Origin: Ruminococcus sp.
GTDB lineage: Bacteria; Bacillota; Clostridia; Oscillospirales; Ruminococcaceae
Assembly: GCF_019423705.1 (NCBI RefSeq)
Contig: NZ_JAHZAX010000003.1
Location: 186,001-250,000, forward strand
DNA length: 64,000 nucleotides
Direction: 5' to 3'
Part shown: piece after piece, positions 1 through 7,574 of the stretch
Layout of the letters: every line of letters starts with the position of its first letter
How positions within the stretch are numbered: position 1 is the first letter of the stretch
The notes under the pieces: generated by a model
Databases searched by the model: none
Told to the model about the DNA's origin: nothing
Seen by the model: the letters and a program-made list of their open reading frames with translations, nothing else
Program-made: the position numbers and the translations under genes

Positions 1-121
1 CCTTCTTTTCAACTGTTACACCAGGCCAGTTACCAACGAACTGGTTTGAACCTGTGAGAGCGTTAAAAAGCGTAGTTTTACCGCAGTTAGGGTTACCTGC
101 GAGAGCAATTTTGATCTCCAT
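1..121 (-). CDS. feoB: Ferrous iron transport protein B, N-terminal fragment
   Basis: Only the first 40 codons are in the window; the gene runs off the left edge. FeoB is the cytoplasmic-membrane Fe(II) permease with an N-terminal G-protein domain. The visible part carries the P-loop GNPNCGKTT (residues 9-17) and then the GNWPGVTVEKK stretch around switch I that is characteristic of FeoB. The ATG at 121 follows GAAAGGATTG. It is the third gene of feoA-feoA-feoB, 112 bp downstream of the second feoA; the shared promoter and boxes lie at 770-972. Identity is clear from the motif and the neighbours. Confidence 0.95.
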   Translation of the reverse strand, partial: MEIKIALAGNPNCGKTTLFNALTGSNQFVGNWPGVTVEKK

Positions 122-233
122 CTAATTCAATCCTTTCAAAATTTCGGTCAGATCTGATACGATCTCAAGCTTTAAGATCACATCAGCTCCGCCGATGAAA
201 TTTTTGCTTTATCGTCCGACAATAAATTATGTA

Positions 234-455
234 TCAGACTGTTTCGATCATCTCAGCGTCAGCTTTTCTGAGCGAGAGCTCGTAGCCTCTTACTGTGACC
301 TCGATAGGATCGCCGAGAGGAGCTACCTTACGAACGTGTACCTCCACGCCCTTTGTGATGCCCATATCCATAATCCTTCTTTTTACTGCGCCTGTGCCGT
401 TAAGCTTCTTTACAGTAACAGTAGAGCCGATCTTTGCCTCTTTCAAGGTTGCCAT
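234..455 (-). CDS. feoA: FeoA-family SH3-like protein (second of two)
   Basis: 73-residue FeoA-domain protein. FeoA is a small cytosolic SH3-like partner of FeoB needed for Fe(II) uptake. The sequence shows the family pattern: a GSTVTVKKLNG strand, then RRIMDMGITKGVEVHV, then DPIEVTVRGYELSLRKADAEMI. The ATG at 455 is chosen over an in-frame TTG at 470 because the GGAGG at about 462-466 overlaps the TTG and sits at a normal distance from the ATG. It follows another feoA by about 60 bp, a tandem arrangement common in Clostridia. Expression presumably starts at the promoter at 831-859. Confidence 0.93.
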   Translation of the reverse strand: MATLKEAKIGSTVTVKKLNGTGAVKRRIMDMGITKGVEVHVRKVAPLGDPIEVTVRGYELSLRKADAEMIETV

Positions 456-514
456 ACATTTTTCCTCCAATCCATAATGTAATTACTTGATTTTCTATTC
501 GATCAGGTTTAGCC

Positions 515-727
515 TTAAACCATGATCTTTGAAGCCATTTCCTTTGAAACGGCTACTCTTGACTCTTTCACCTTAACGATAACGTTTCCGCCGATAGTGC
601 TTACAACAGTAACCATTCCACCGGCAACAAATCCGAGATTTTCAAGAAATTTTCTTGTTTCAGGCTTTCCGCCTACCTTTTTAATCATATTTTCTTCTCC
701 AACGTTCGCAAATGTCAGCGGCATCAT
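515..727 (-). CDS. feoA: FeoA-family SH3-like protein (first of two)
   Basis: 70-residue FeoA-domain protein, first gene of the feo operon. It opens with MMPLTFANVGEENMIKKVGG and has the FeoA features RKFLENLGFVAGGMVTVVS and GNVIVKVKESRVAVSKEMA. The ATG at 727 follows GAGGAGG with five bases of spacing. It is clearly different in sequence from the second feoA, so the two are diverged paralogues rather than a recent duplication. Regulated by the box cluster immediately upstream. Confidence 0.93.
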   Translation of the reverse strand: MMPLTFANVGEENMIKKVGGKPETRKFLENLGFVAGGMVTVVSTIGGNVIVKVKESRVAVSKEMASKIMV

Positions 728-769
728 TTAAACCCTCCTCTTTCTTTGTCAGTTTTGCAAGACTAAGTA

Positions 770-972
770 TATTAGAAACATCTAACCCCGCAACAAATTT
801 TAAAGGTTAGCATTTTCTAACCCATCAAATAGTTTAACACGGCTAACCACATTTGTCAATAGAAAATCGGCCAATTTTTCAAATTCGTATCCTTGCACAA
901 AAATAATAGTTAGTTCGAGGTAACTTTTATGCAATTGGTTAGCACCTATTAACCGAGTCAGATGTTTCTAAC
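770..972. promoter_or_regulatory. Cluster of six GTTAG-N6-CTAAC operator-like boxes upstream of feoAAB
   Basis: Six copies of one inverted-repeat pattern, arms GTTAG and CTAAC six bases apart: 770-787 (ATTAG/CTAACC), 805-822 (GGTTAG/CTAACC, perfect), 832-847 (GTTTA/CTAAC, degenerate), 909-924 (GTTAG/GTAAC), 937-954 (GGTTAG/TTAACC) and 957-972 (GTCAG/CTAAC). The 832-847 copy covers the -10 and spacer of the feo promoter and 805-822 covers the start region. The same box lies upstream of the DUF3793-flavodoxin and DUF2325 genes. The arms resemble DtxR/IdeR half-sites (GGTTAG), but the six-base spacing differs from the classic box. The regulator is not in the window. Confidence 0.75.
831..859 (-). 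promoter_or_regulatory. feo operon promoter
   Basis: On the minus strand, -35 TTGACA (854-859), 17-bp spacer, -10 TAAACT (831-836). Two of the boxes overlap the core promoter and start site, an arrangement that fits repression. Confidence 0.8.
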
Positions 973-989
973 TATCCGAAACAGCGCAA

Positions 990-1113
990 ATGCGCCGTAT
1001 CATCATCTTTGATTGCTGTGCGAAAGCCCTTCGCAAGCCTTCATACGGCGACCAAAAAGAACGATATTATGCAATGCGCACAGGGCAGACTGAGCTTTCT
1101 CAGCCTGTCTGTT
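990..1113. other. Intergenic region with nested inverted repeats
   Basis: Between the feo boxes and the flavodoxin stop. CGCCGTAT (993-1000) pairs with ATACGGCG (1043-1050) and encloses TGCGAA/TTCGCA (1019-1035). A second hairpin, CAGACTGAG-CTTT-CTCAG-CCTG, lies at about 1087-1111. No U-run follows on either strand, so a classical terminator is not evident. No gene is seen here. Confidence 0.5.
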
Positions 1114-1153
1114 CGCACGAAAATGCTTTGTTATGTGTTTGTGTAACTATAAA

Positions 1154-1561
1154 TTACTTAGCAAGAGCCTCGCCGAGAGCCTTGCAGCTTGCAAGAGCGT
1201 CGTCGTCAGGCGTCTCGTTTACGATAAGGCCTTCACCGTTTACGAGAGTTGCACCTGCACCTGTAACTCTGTCCTGCCAAAGTCTCATCCATTCGCCGTC
1301 GCCCCAGCCGTAAGAACCAAAGAGAGCGATCTTCTTGCCTGCAATCTTGCCTTCAATGCCTGTGAAGAATGGTTCGAACTCGCTGTCCTCAAGCTCCTCT
1401 GCACCCATTGCAGGGCAGCCAAGTGCAAGTGCGTCATAGTCTTCAACATTGCCGCTGAACTCAGAAACTGCGAAGCAATCTGTCTTTGCGCCCTCTGCCA
1501 CAGCCTTAGCCATAGCCTCTGTGTTGCCTGTTCCGCTCCAATAAATTACTGCTGTTTTCAT
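1154..1561 (-). CDS. Flavodoxin
   Basis: 135-residue short-chain flavodoxin, an FMN-binding electron carrier that can replace ferredoxin under iron limitation. The N-terminus MKTAVIYWSGTGNTEAMA contains the phosphate-binding loop SGTGNTE; the FMN-contact region LGCPAMGAEELED and the loop GSYGWGDGEWM follow. The ATG at 1561 follows AGGAGGTC; an upstream in-frame extension to 1645 lacks a ribosome site and overlaps the previous gene. It is co-transcribed with the DUF3793 gene and lies next to feo, which agrees with an iron-starvation role. Confidence 0.93.
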   Translation of the reverse strand: MKTAVIYWSGTGNTEAMAKAVAEGAKTDCFAVSEFSGNVEDYDALALGCPAMGAEELEDSEFEPFFTGIEGKIAGKKIALFGSYGWGDGEWMRLWQDRVTGAGATLVNGEGLIVNETPDDDALASCKALGEALAK

Positions 1562-1575
1562 AATAAAAAGACCTC

Positions 1576-2154
1576 CTAAGAAATTTTCAGCGCTTGAAAA
1601 ATATTCTCGCCCTGATGAAGTTTTTTGCAGAGATAATTCCTGCATTTGTCATAATTATCGAATATCCGCCTTGCCCTGTCCTCGTCCGAATAGACTTTCC
1701 AGTAACCGCAGAGCAGATAATTCTTACCTTTGTTTTCGATGAAGCCCGTTACATCGTCCACAGGATAGCCAAGGAAAAGACCCACTTCGTGAGGAAAATC
1801 CCCGCTGCTGATTATTCTTTCCGCAAGCCTGCCGATATATCCGTCAAGTTCCATATCGTCTGTATAGCCGAAGCTGCCAAGCAGCGCCTTGACCCTTTCG
1901 TCCGCAAGCTGTTTTGAAAGAAGCTTTTCGCTGTAAAGAAACAGCAGCTTTCTGCTTTTGCATTCGCACAGCACTTCAAGCTTCAAACCCTTTGCAGCCG
2001 CCTTGCTGTTGAATTTTTCGATATTTTCGTTCAGACAGCCGTCCTCTCTCGCCATTGACATAAGGCAGGCAGGCTTTATGCCCAGCATTGCCGGCGCAAG
2101 GTGATATGCTATGCTCATTTCAAAATCCTCGAAACTGCCGCTATTGTGTAACAT
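1576..2154 (-). CDS. DUF3793 family protein
   Basis: 192-residue protein recognised as DUF3793, a Clostridia family often found near flavodoxin and iron genes. Visible features are HLAPAMLGIKPACLMSM near the N-terminus, CECKSRKLLFLYS in the middle and the segment FPHEVGLFLGYPVDDVTGFI, which is typical of the family. No signal peptide or membrane helix. Several cysteines are present, but no known metal motif is evident. The ATG follows GGAGGAGCA. A perfect GGTTAG-N6-CTAACC box lies 26 bp upstream of the start. Function unknown; control with flavodoxin is inferred from spacing and the shared box. Confidence 0.85.
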   Translation of the reverse strand: MLHNSGSFEDFEMSIAYHLAPAMLGIKPACLMSMAREDGCLNENIEKFNSKAAAKGLKLEVLCECKSRKLLFLYSEKLLSKQLADERVKALLGSFGYTDDMELDGYIGRLAERIISSGDFPHEVGLFLGYPVDDVTGFIENKGKNYLLCGYWKVYSDEDRARRIFDNYDKCRNYLCKKLHQGENIFQALKIS

Positions 2155-2179
2155 TGCTCCTCCTTTTGGCTAGAAATTT

Positions 2180-2197
2180 GGTTAGAAATTCCTAACC
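2180..2197. promoter_or_regulatory. GTTAG-N6-CTAAC box upstream of DUF3793-flavodoxin
   Basis: Perfect 18-bp inverted repeat GGTTAG-AAATTC-CTAACC, same pattern as the feo boxes, 26 bp before the DUF3793 start codon. No convincing -35/-10 pair was found next to it. Confidence 0.75.
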
Positions 2198-2261
2198 TTC
2201 GCATTTAAAATAAAGTGCATTCCGCACCGATATGATTCTATTCAACCGTTATCTTGTATTA

Positions 2262-2546
2262 TTACTTACCACAGTATTTTTCAAGCACGTTCTTCAAAGC
2301 CGAACAGCTCGATGAATGGCATATAGCCACAGGAAAATCAAGCTTGCTGGCACGCTGGTTAAGACCGTTCAGCATTTTGTGCGATACCGTGTCCGTGAAA
2401 ACCACCGCAAGATCAGGATTGCCGATCTTCTTGTCAAAGCCTGTTGGGTACTTGATGAAAACTTTCGCCTTGCAGTCATATGATTTGCAGATATCCTTAT
2501 AGCGTGTCGCCATTCTGTCATTTCCGCCAACTATAATTACGCTCAT
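2262..2546 (-). CDS. DUF2325 domain protein
   Basis: 94-residue protein of the DUF2325 family: N-terminus MSVIIVGGNDRMATRYKDIC, then KAKVFIKYPTGFDKKIGNPD, FTDTVSHKM and CHSSSCSALKNVL, all family signatures. The Rossmann-like start and conserved HS/SxS residues suggest ligand binding, but no function is established. GGAGGTGACACA precedes the ATG at 2546. The gene is monocistronic, with promoter and two GTTAG-type boxes at 2790-2844; a 180-bp MITE-like element lies between promoter and start codon. Confidence 0.85.
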   Translation of the reverse strand: MSVIIVGGNDRMATRYKDICKSYDCKAKVFIKYPTGFDKKIGNPDLAVVFTDTVSHKMLNGLNQRASKLDFPVAICHSSSCSALKNVLEKYCGK

Positions 2547-2571
2547 TGTGTCACCTCCGTTGTGTCAAAAA

Positions 2572-2751
2572 TTAAGGCAACACCGCACAAGGCACGCCTA
2601 GTGGCTTTGCACGCAATCTGCTTGCAGATTTTCCGCCATATTGCACAGAAATTTCTTGACATACGACAGTATGCCTGCAAAATTTCTATACAATCTGACG
2701 AAAAATCTGACTGCGCATCTTATGCACAATCCTTGTGCGGTGTTGCCTTAA
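2572..2751. mobile_element. 180-bp MITE-like palindromic element
   Basis: Perfect 21-bp terminal inverted repeats (2572-2592 and 2731-2751, starting TTAAGGCAACACCGCACA) enclose an interior that is itself palindromic: AATCTGC/GCAGATT (2615-2630), CATAC/GTATG, and GAAATTT/AAATTTC around the latter. No transposase, no coding potential. No target duplication could be read with confidence. Two shorter relics with related ends occur at 8675-8717 and 14838-14875, so this is a dispersed family. It lies within the leader of the DUF2325 gene. Confidence 0.75.
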
Positions 2752-2789
2752 ACTTTAGATTTATGATATCCAATATGTATGGGATAATT

Positions 2790-2844
2790 CAGTTAGTGTT
2801 TTCTAACTGCTTATATATTAGCATAAACTAACCCTGTTTGTCAA
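2790..2844 (-). promoter_or_regulatory. DUF2325 promoter with two GTTAG-type boxes
   Basis: Minus-strand -35 TTGACA (2839-2844), 18-bp spacer, -10 TAATAT (2815-2820). One box (ATTAG-N6-CTAAC, 2817-2832) fills the spacer and -10; a second, a perfect 20-bp inverted repeat CAGTTAG-N6-CTAACTG (2790-2809), covers the expected start site. The gene starts about 245 bp further on because of the inserted palindromic element. Confidence 0.75.
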
Positions 2845-2910
2845 GGGTAACTTATGTATTCATTTTAAACTTTTGACATAATATCCCGAACCTTGAACAA
2901 AATAAAATAT

Positions 2911-2964
2911 AAATAAAAAACGCCTCAGACAAGCAAAGTTTTATTGCCTGTCTGAAAGCGTTTA
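2911..2964 (-). terminator. Terminator of the ABC exporter operon
   Basis: On the minus strand a long stem (AACGCTTTCAGACAGGCA paired with TGCTTGTCTGAGGCGTT) is followed by a T-rich run, about 100 bp after the permease stop at 3066. Confidence 0.8.
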
Positions 2965-3025
2965 TCTTTTTATTATAGAACAATGCGCACAAGCAACCAA
3001 ATAAACCACCTGCGCCGCAGATAGA

Positions 3026-3049
3026 CGGGCGAACGCTGTTCGCCCCTAC
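3026..3049. repeat. Short palindromic repeat, GGGCG...CGCCCCTAC family
   Basis: GGGCGAAC-GCT-GTTCGCCC followed by CTACG. Two other intergenic sequences share the GGGCG-type start and CCCCTAC end with a different palindromic middle (8259-8284, 36669-36721). Confidence 0.6.
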
Positions 3050-3065
3050 GCAATCGCAAACAGAT

Positions 3066-4229
3066 TTATAGCTGATCTGCCTCCCGTCTTTTCACACGCA
3101 TAAGAAGCATTGCCACCGCAAACAGCGCCACTGCAAATAGCAGCTCTATTCCAACGCAGCCGAAAAATTCGCCGCTTTTGTAGACCTCTCCGCCGGCGTT
3201 TGAGATCATATTGTTGGCCTTTACGAACCAATACGCAGGCAGGAATCTTCCTGCTGTAAGCACGCCGTCTGAAAGTATCTCCTGCGGAACGAATACGCCG
3301 CAGAGAAAGCTCATTCCAAGCCCAACGACATTTGCGATCAAATTGAGGGCGTTGTCGCTGACGGAAAATGTTGATATCACAAGTGCGATACCTGCCGCCA
3401 CAAGGATCAATACAAAGCTGTTCAGCGCCGCAAGGAGCACCTTTGTGTTGAACTCCATTCCTGTTATAAAGAAGCCTGCCACAGTAAATATCACCCAAGT
3501 CGCAATGACGAATATCGCCGCACCGAGAGCTGTCTGCAATGCCTGACTGGTGGCGGAAATGCTGGAGCAAGCCGTCCTCGCTCTGATATCTTTCTTATTC
3601 ATCACCAGCAGAACAGGACAAAGCGCCCCGATAAGTATTGAAACGAAAATGTATGCAAGATATTGATTGTAAGTTCTGAATATTTTAGGCATATCAGACT
3701 TGCTTTCCTCATCAAAACTTTTTATCTCTGCCTTTGTGTCGATAGTAACAGCTTGCTGTGCCTTTGAAAATGCGCTGTCTGCGTCCTCTCCAGCCGCCAT
3801 ATACGACCTTACACAGCCAAGGAAGCCTTCAAGCCTGCTGTCAAAAAGCTCGCCGTTATAGCTGGACGGCAGCTTGTAATTTTCAAACAGCCCGTCAAAA
3901 TCTCCAGCGGCTATCTTGTCCGCAAAGCCTTCTTTTATAATAAGCACATAGTCTGCACGGGTGTAATAAATTGCGTCAAGTATATCGTCCTTGCTGTCGG
4001 TGATATCGACCTTTGTGTTTGAATCGTAAACAAAGTCCGCAAGCCTGCCGCTGAGTTCTGAATCATCTCTGTCAATAACAGCGATATCCATTTTATAGTC
4101 CTCATAGTCCTGCGTCTCCTCAGAGGAATTAGCCATCGCAATAGCCATCACCATAAACACCACAAGGTATATCATAGCCGTGGGAAGCTTTGTTTTAAGT
4201 ATCCGCATAAACGCCTTAAAGACTTGCAT
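3066..4229 (-). CDS. ABC-2 type transporter permease
   Basis: 387 residues with the ABC-2 permease layout: one N-terminal membrane helix (about 15-34), a large external domain (about 35-190), then five helices in the C-terminal half, the last near 360-378, ending in a basic tail. It overlaps the preceding permease by 14 bp (4216-4229), which suggests translational coupling. Together with the second permease and the ATPase it should form a heterodimeric exporter. The substrate cannot be read from sequence. Such exporters beside NarL-type kinases often handle antimicrobial peptides or drugs; that is inference here. Confidence 0.88.
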   Translation of the reverse strand: MQVFKAFMRILKTKLPTAMIYLVVFMVMAIAMANSSEETQDYEDYKMDIAVIDRDDSELSGRLADFVYDSNTKVDITDSKDDILDAIYYTRADYVLIIKEGFADKIAAGDFDGLFENYKLPSSYNGELFDSRLEGFLGCVRSYMAAGEDADSAFSKAQQAVTIDTKAEIKSFDEESKSDMPKIFRTYNQYLAYIFVSILIGALCPVLLVMNKKDIRARTACSSISATSQALQTALGAAIFVIATWVIFTVAGFFITGMEFNTKVLLAALNSFVLILVAAGIALVISTFSVSDNALNLIANVVGLGMSFLCGVFVPQEILSDGVLTAGRFLPAYWFVKANNMISNAGGEVYKSGEFFGCVGIELLFAVALFAVAMLLMRVKRREADQL

Positions 4230-5340
4230 ATTTACGCCTCCTTGTGAGAATATATCCGCCCAGCGTGAACGCCGCCACCATGATCGCCATTGTAATTATC
4301 TTCACCGTGAACCTGCGATAGTCCTCATATATATTAAGGCAATAGAACGTATCCGATATCACCGCCGCAGGGTTTACGTTATTGAACCAAGGCACATACT
4401 TATGCACAAGCGCTTTCATATTGCCCACCATAAGTCCGCTGAAAAAGCAGCTTATCATTGAACAGCTCATACATATTGATACCTTTACGCCCTGCCCGCA
4501 ACTGCCGATAGAGCCCACAAAGAAGCCGAAGGATATTCCCACCATTCCGCCGAATATGGCTGATAAAAATACCATTGGCAGTCTGTCGCCGAAATCAACT
4601 TTCAGCACAAAGGCTAAAAACGCCGTTGCGATGACCATACAAACTATCTGAACAACGTGGTGCGCCAAAAGCGTCGCCGTAATGCTTGTGAGCTTGTTCA
4701 CAGGGGAACAGCACTTTCTTGCGCCGATCGCCGAAAGATTGCCCTGATTGTTCATCGCAACGAACATTCCCGAAAGGGAACCGAACAGCGCAACCATTGC
4801 AAGCAGATTATAAAAATACTGGGTCATATTATCCGTGTTGCCGTGAAGCGGTATATTCTTGTTTGCGTCCATCGGCAAAGCCATTGCAGATATCACCGTG
4901 TCAAGCTTCTGAGGATCGGTCTTTACAACGTCCGTTATTATCTGCTCTTGGGTCTTGTATTGGCTGATAAACGATCTTACGATAGTCTGCTCAATACCGC
5001 TTGAAGCAAATTCCACAGACAAGTCTTTGCAGTCTATTATGCCGATAACATTCTCGTTTTCAAGAAGCTTTTCAGCTTTTTCCAAATCCGCCGACTGTAT
5101 TTCAAAAAGCGCCTTGTCGCCGGACTTGACATTTTTCGCCGTCTCGGTAAAAATGCTGTTGTCAGCTTCATTCACCACCGCAATAGAAATAGTATCGAAA
5201 GTGGTGGTCTTTTCATATACCCCTGCGAACGCAGCCTTGAAAAAGCAGCCAAGTATTATTGGAAAGGCGATGAGCCAGAAAAGAACGTCCTTTTGCTTGA
5301 GACAGCTAATAAATTCGTATTTGAAAATGTGCCCGAACAT
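4216..5340 (-). CDS. ABC-2 type transporter permease
   Basis: 374 residues, same fold as its neighbour: first helix about 21-40 (FWLIAFPIILGCFFKAAFAG), a soluble extracytoplasmic domain to about 170, then helices in the C-terminal half (YNLLAMVALFGSLSGMFVAM, HHVVQIVCMVIATAFLAFVL and others), ending ILTRRRKYASL. The two permeases are only distantly similar, as expected for a heterodimer. It starts four bases after the stop of the ATPase gene and is clearly in its operon. Confidence 0.88.
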   Translation of the reverse strand: MFGHIFKYEFISCLKQKDVLFWLIAFPIILGCFFKAAFAGVYEKTTTFDTISIAVVNEADNSIFTETAKNVKSGDKALFEIQSADLEKAEKLLENENVIGIIDCKDLSVEFASSGIEQTIVRSFISQYKTQEQIITDVVKTDPQKLDTVISAMALPMDANKNIPLHGNTDNMTQYFYNLLAMVALFGSLSGMFVAMNNQGNLSAIGARKCCSPVNKLTSITATLLAHHVVQIVCMVIATAFLAFVLKVDFGDRLPMVFLSAIFGGMVGISFGFFVGSIGSCGQGVKVSICMSCSMISCFFSGLMVGNMKALVHKYVPWFNNVNPAAVISDTFYCLNIYEDYRRFTVKIITMAIMVAAFTLGGYILTRRRKYASL

Positions 5341-5344
5341 ATCA

Positions 5345-6292
5345 TCACTCCTTGTCTCTAAGCGCCTTGCCTGTTATTTCAAGGAACACGTCGTTAAGTG
5401 TCGGCAGCTCTGAATACACCCGTCCGAAGCTTACGCCCTGCTCCTGCAAAGATTTCAGAATGTTCAGCAGATTGTGCTTTCCGCCGCTGCACCTTACAAC
5501 AAGCTTGTTGTCGCCGTATGAAGTTTCATAAACGTGTTCAAGGCTCTCGATAGCCTCCAGCGCAGCCTTTGGCAGGTCAAGTATCTCGATAGTGACAGTC
5601 TCTGTGTTCTTTATCATACGCTTTAGCTCGTCCGTTGTGCCCTCTGCGATTTTCTTGCCCTTGTCCATTATGGCTATCCTTGTGCATATCTGCTCCACCT
5701 CTTCCATATAGTGCGAGGTGTAGATTATCGTCGCACCCTGTCGGTTAAGCTCCTGTATGCCCTCAAGTATCTTGTTTCTCGACTGCGGGTCAACTGCGAC
5801 TGTTGGCTCGTCAAGTATTATAAGCTTCGGCTTGTGTGCAATGCCGCAGGCAATGTTTAGCCTTCTAAGCAAGCCCCCCGAAAGCTTCTTTGGGTGGAAC
5901 TTCACAAAATCCTCAAGCCCCACGAACTTTATCGCCTCGTCAACATATTTCCGCCTTGTTTCCTTATCCTTTATGTAAAGGCCACAGAAATAGTCGATAT
6001 TCTCGTAAACGCTCAGCTCGTCAAACACCGCAACGTTCTGCATTATAATGCCTATCTCTTTCTTGACCTTATAATTGACAGGGCTCATCTTCTCGCCGAA
6101 TATCTCGATTGAGCCTTTGTCATATGCAAGCAGCGAGAGCAGGCAATTTATAGTTGTGGTCTTGCCCGAGCCGTTAGGGCCTAAAAGTCCGAAAACCTCT
6201 CCCTCTTTTATTTCAAGGCTGAAATGGTCAAGAGCGATGAGCTCCTTGTATCGCTTAACAAGATTGTCTATTTTAACTACTGTTTGTGCCAT
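5345..6292 (-). CDS. ABC transporter ATP-binding protein
   Basis: 315-residue ATPase subunit of the exporter. Walker A GPNGSGKT (38-45), Q-loop IGIIMQN, signature LSGGLLRR, Walker B LIILDEPT and the H-loop YTSHYMEE are all present. The C-terminal ~90 residues form the accessory domain usual in drug or peptide exporters of this class. The ATG at 6292 follows a GGAGG-type site. It is the first gene of an ATPase-permease-permease operon, divergent from a two-component system whose response regulator may act on the palindrome at 6380. Confidence 0.93.
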   Translation of the reverse strand: MAQTVVKIDNLVKRYKELIALDHFSLEIKEGEVFGLLGPNGSGKTTTINCLLSLLAYDKGSIEIFGEKMSPVNYKVKKEIGIIMQNVAVFDELSVYENIDYFCGLYIKDKETRRKYVDEAIKFVGLEDFVKFHPKKLSGGLLRRLNIACGIAHKPKLIILDEPTVAVDPQSRNKILEGIQELNRQGATIIYTSHYMEEVEQICTRIAIMDKGKKIAEGTTDELKRMIKNTETVTIEILDLPKAALEAIESLEHVYETSYGDNKLVVRCSGGKHNLLNILKSLQEQGVSFGRVYSELPTLNDVFLEITGKALRDKE

Positions 6293-6379
6293 AGATCATA
6301 CCTCCGTTTCTCGCTTTTCACTATACTAATTATATCCTATCTCAGACAAAAAAGCTAGTGAGCGCAGTCATTTTCTTAT

Positions 6380-6393
6380 GTGACATTTGTCAC
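6380..6393. promoter_or_regulatory. GTGACA-TT-TGTCAC palindrome between divergent operons
   Basis: Perfect 14-bp palindrome about 90 bp upstream of the ABC ATPase and about 100 bp upstream of the kinase gene. The position suggests the binding site of the neighbouring NarL-type regulator; no experimental link is known. Confidence 0.5.
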
Positions 6394-6420
6394 TTTATTG
6401 CCCCCACCACCCCTTTTTCC

Positions 6421-6449
6421 TTTACAAACCTTTGCCGTTATGCTAAAAT
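6421..6449 (+). promoter_or_regulatory. Promoter of the two-component operon
   Basis: -35 TTTACA (6421-6426), 17-bp spacer, -10 TAAAAT (6444-6449), 33 bp before the kinase ATG. Confidence 0.65.
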
Positions 6450-6482
6450 AAAGTTACGACAATATCAAAAGGCGGTGAGAAA

Positions 6483-7568
6483 ATGAACAAACTTTGGGAT
6501 AAGCTTATAATATTCGTGTGCTGCGTTGCAATACTGGCCGCAAAAGGTTCAGGTTTCGACGCCGTCACAGCAATGCTTTTCGCCGTCATTTTCTCCGCCA
6601 TAGGACAGATATTTTCCAAAAGCTATGTGACCCTTGGCTTGCAAATGATATATTATGCGGTCTGCCTTGTGAACCCCTGTTTCTGCCTTGCCGTGCCTAT
6701 GATAGCATACGATACGATCAGATATAAATACTATCCCCTGCTTTTCACAATACCAATATCGATCGCCTGCAATTTTGAAAACCTTGGCGGACAGATATTT
6801 CCTCTTATCGGCTGCCTGCTCTGCTGCGTGACCCTTTCTTTGCGGACGATCCAGACCGACAAGCTTCACAAAGAACTTATCTCCACCCGTGACGATTCCG
6901 AAGAGCTTACAATGGAACTTGTGCAGAAAAACAAAAAGCTTCGCCGTGAACAGGATTACGAGATATACCTCGCCACCCTCAAGGAGCGCAACCGTATCGC
7001 CCGAGAGATTCACGACAACGTCGGCCATATGCTCACACGCTCTATCCTCCAGCTTGGCGCTCTTACTATTATAAATAAGGACGACAACATAAGCGGCAGT
7101 CTCAAAGACCTTAGCGCCACCCTCAACGACGCAATGACCAGCATAAGAAGCAGCGTCCACGACCTCCACGACGATTCCATCGCCCTGCGGCCTGCCGTCG
7201 ATGAATGTATAAGATCTATGGACGGACGACTTAAAATAGATTGCGACTATGATTTCACAGAAACAATGCCCAAAGATATCAAGCTATGCTTCATAGGCAT
7301 AGTGAAAGAGTGCCTTTCCAACACCGCACGCCACAGCACAGGCGATAAAGTAAAAATAACTATCCGTGAGCACCCAGCCCTTTATCAGCTTACAATACAG
7401 GATAACGGAGTTTGCAGCGGCGAGATAAAGGAAAGCGGCATAGGCCTTTCAAATATGCGTGAACGTGTCAGCGCAGTAAACGGACAAATAAATATCACCG
7501 CAGGGCAAACAGGCTTCAAGGTCTTTGTCTCTGCGCCGAAGCCTAAAATTATGCAGAATGTGGGGTAA
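6483..7568 (+). CDS. Sensor histidine kinase, NarL-partner (HisKA_3) type
   Basis: 361 residues. The N-terminal ~120 residues hold four or five membrane helices with almost no external domain, so the signal is probably sensed in or at the membrane. A short coiled linker leads to the H-box RNRIAREIHDNVGHMLTRSI with phosphoacceptor His177. The ATPase domain has the N-box ECLSNTARHS and G-boxes DNGVCSG and GIGLSNMRERV. The response regulator gene starts six bases after its stop. Architecture resembles kinases that control ABC exporters, and the divergent exporter operon is the obvious target. The ATG follows AAGGCGGTGA. Confidence 0.93.
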   Translation: MNKLWDKLIIFVCCVAILAAKGSGFDAVTAMLFAVIFSAIGQIFSKSYVTLGLQMIYYAVCLVNPCFCLAVPMIAYDTIRYKYYPLLFTIPISIACNFENLGGQIFPLIGCLLCCVTLSLRTIQTDKLHKELISTRDDSEELTMELVQKNKKLRREQDYEIYLATLKERNRIAREIHDNVGHMLTRSILQLGALTIINKDDNISGSLKDLSATLNDAMTSIRSSVHDLHDDSIALRPAVDECIRSMDGRLKIDCDYDFTETMPKDIKLCFIGIVKECLSNTARHSTGDKVKITIREHPALYQLTIQDNGVCSGEIKESGIGLSNMRERVSAVNGQINITAGQTGFKVFVSAPKPKIMQNVG

Positions 7569-7574
7569 AGCAAA

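Noticed and set aside
122..233. Short open stretch between feoA and feoB (ends LTEILKGLN)
   Set aside because: Only a GTG without a ribosome site could start it; too short to support.
2562..2831. 89-codon plus-strand frame
   Set aside because: It lies entirely in the palindromic element and the promoter region of the opposite gene.
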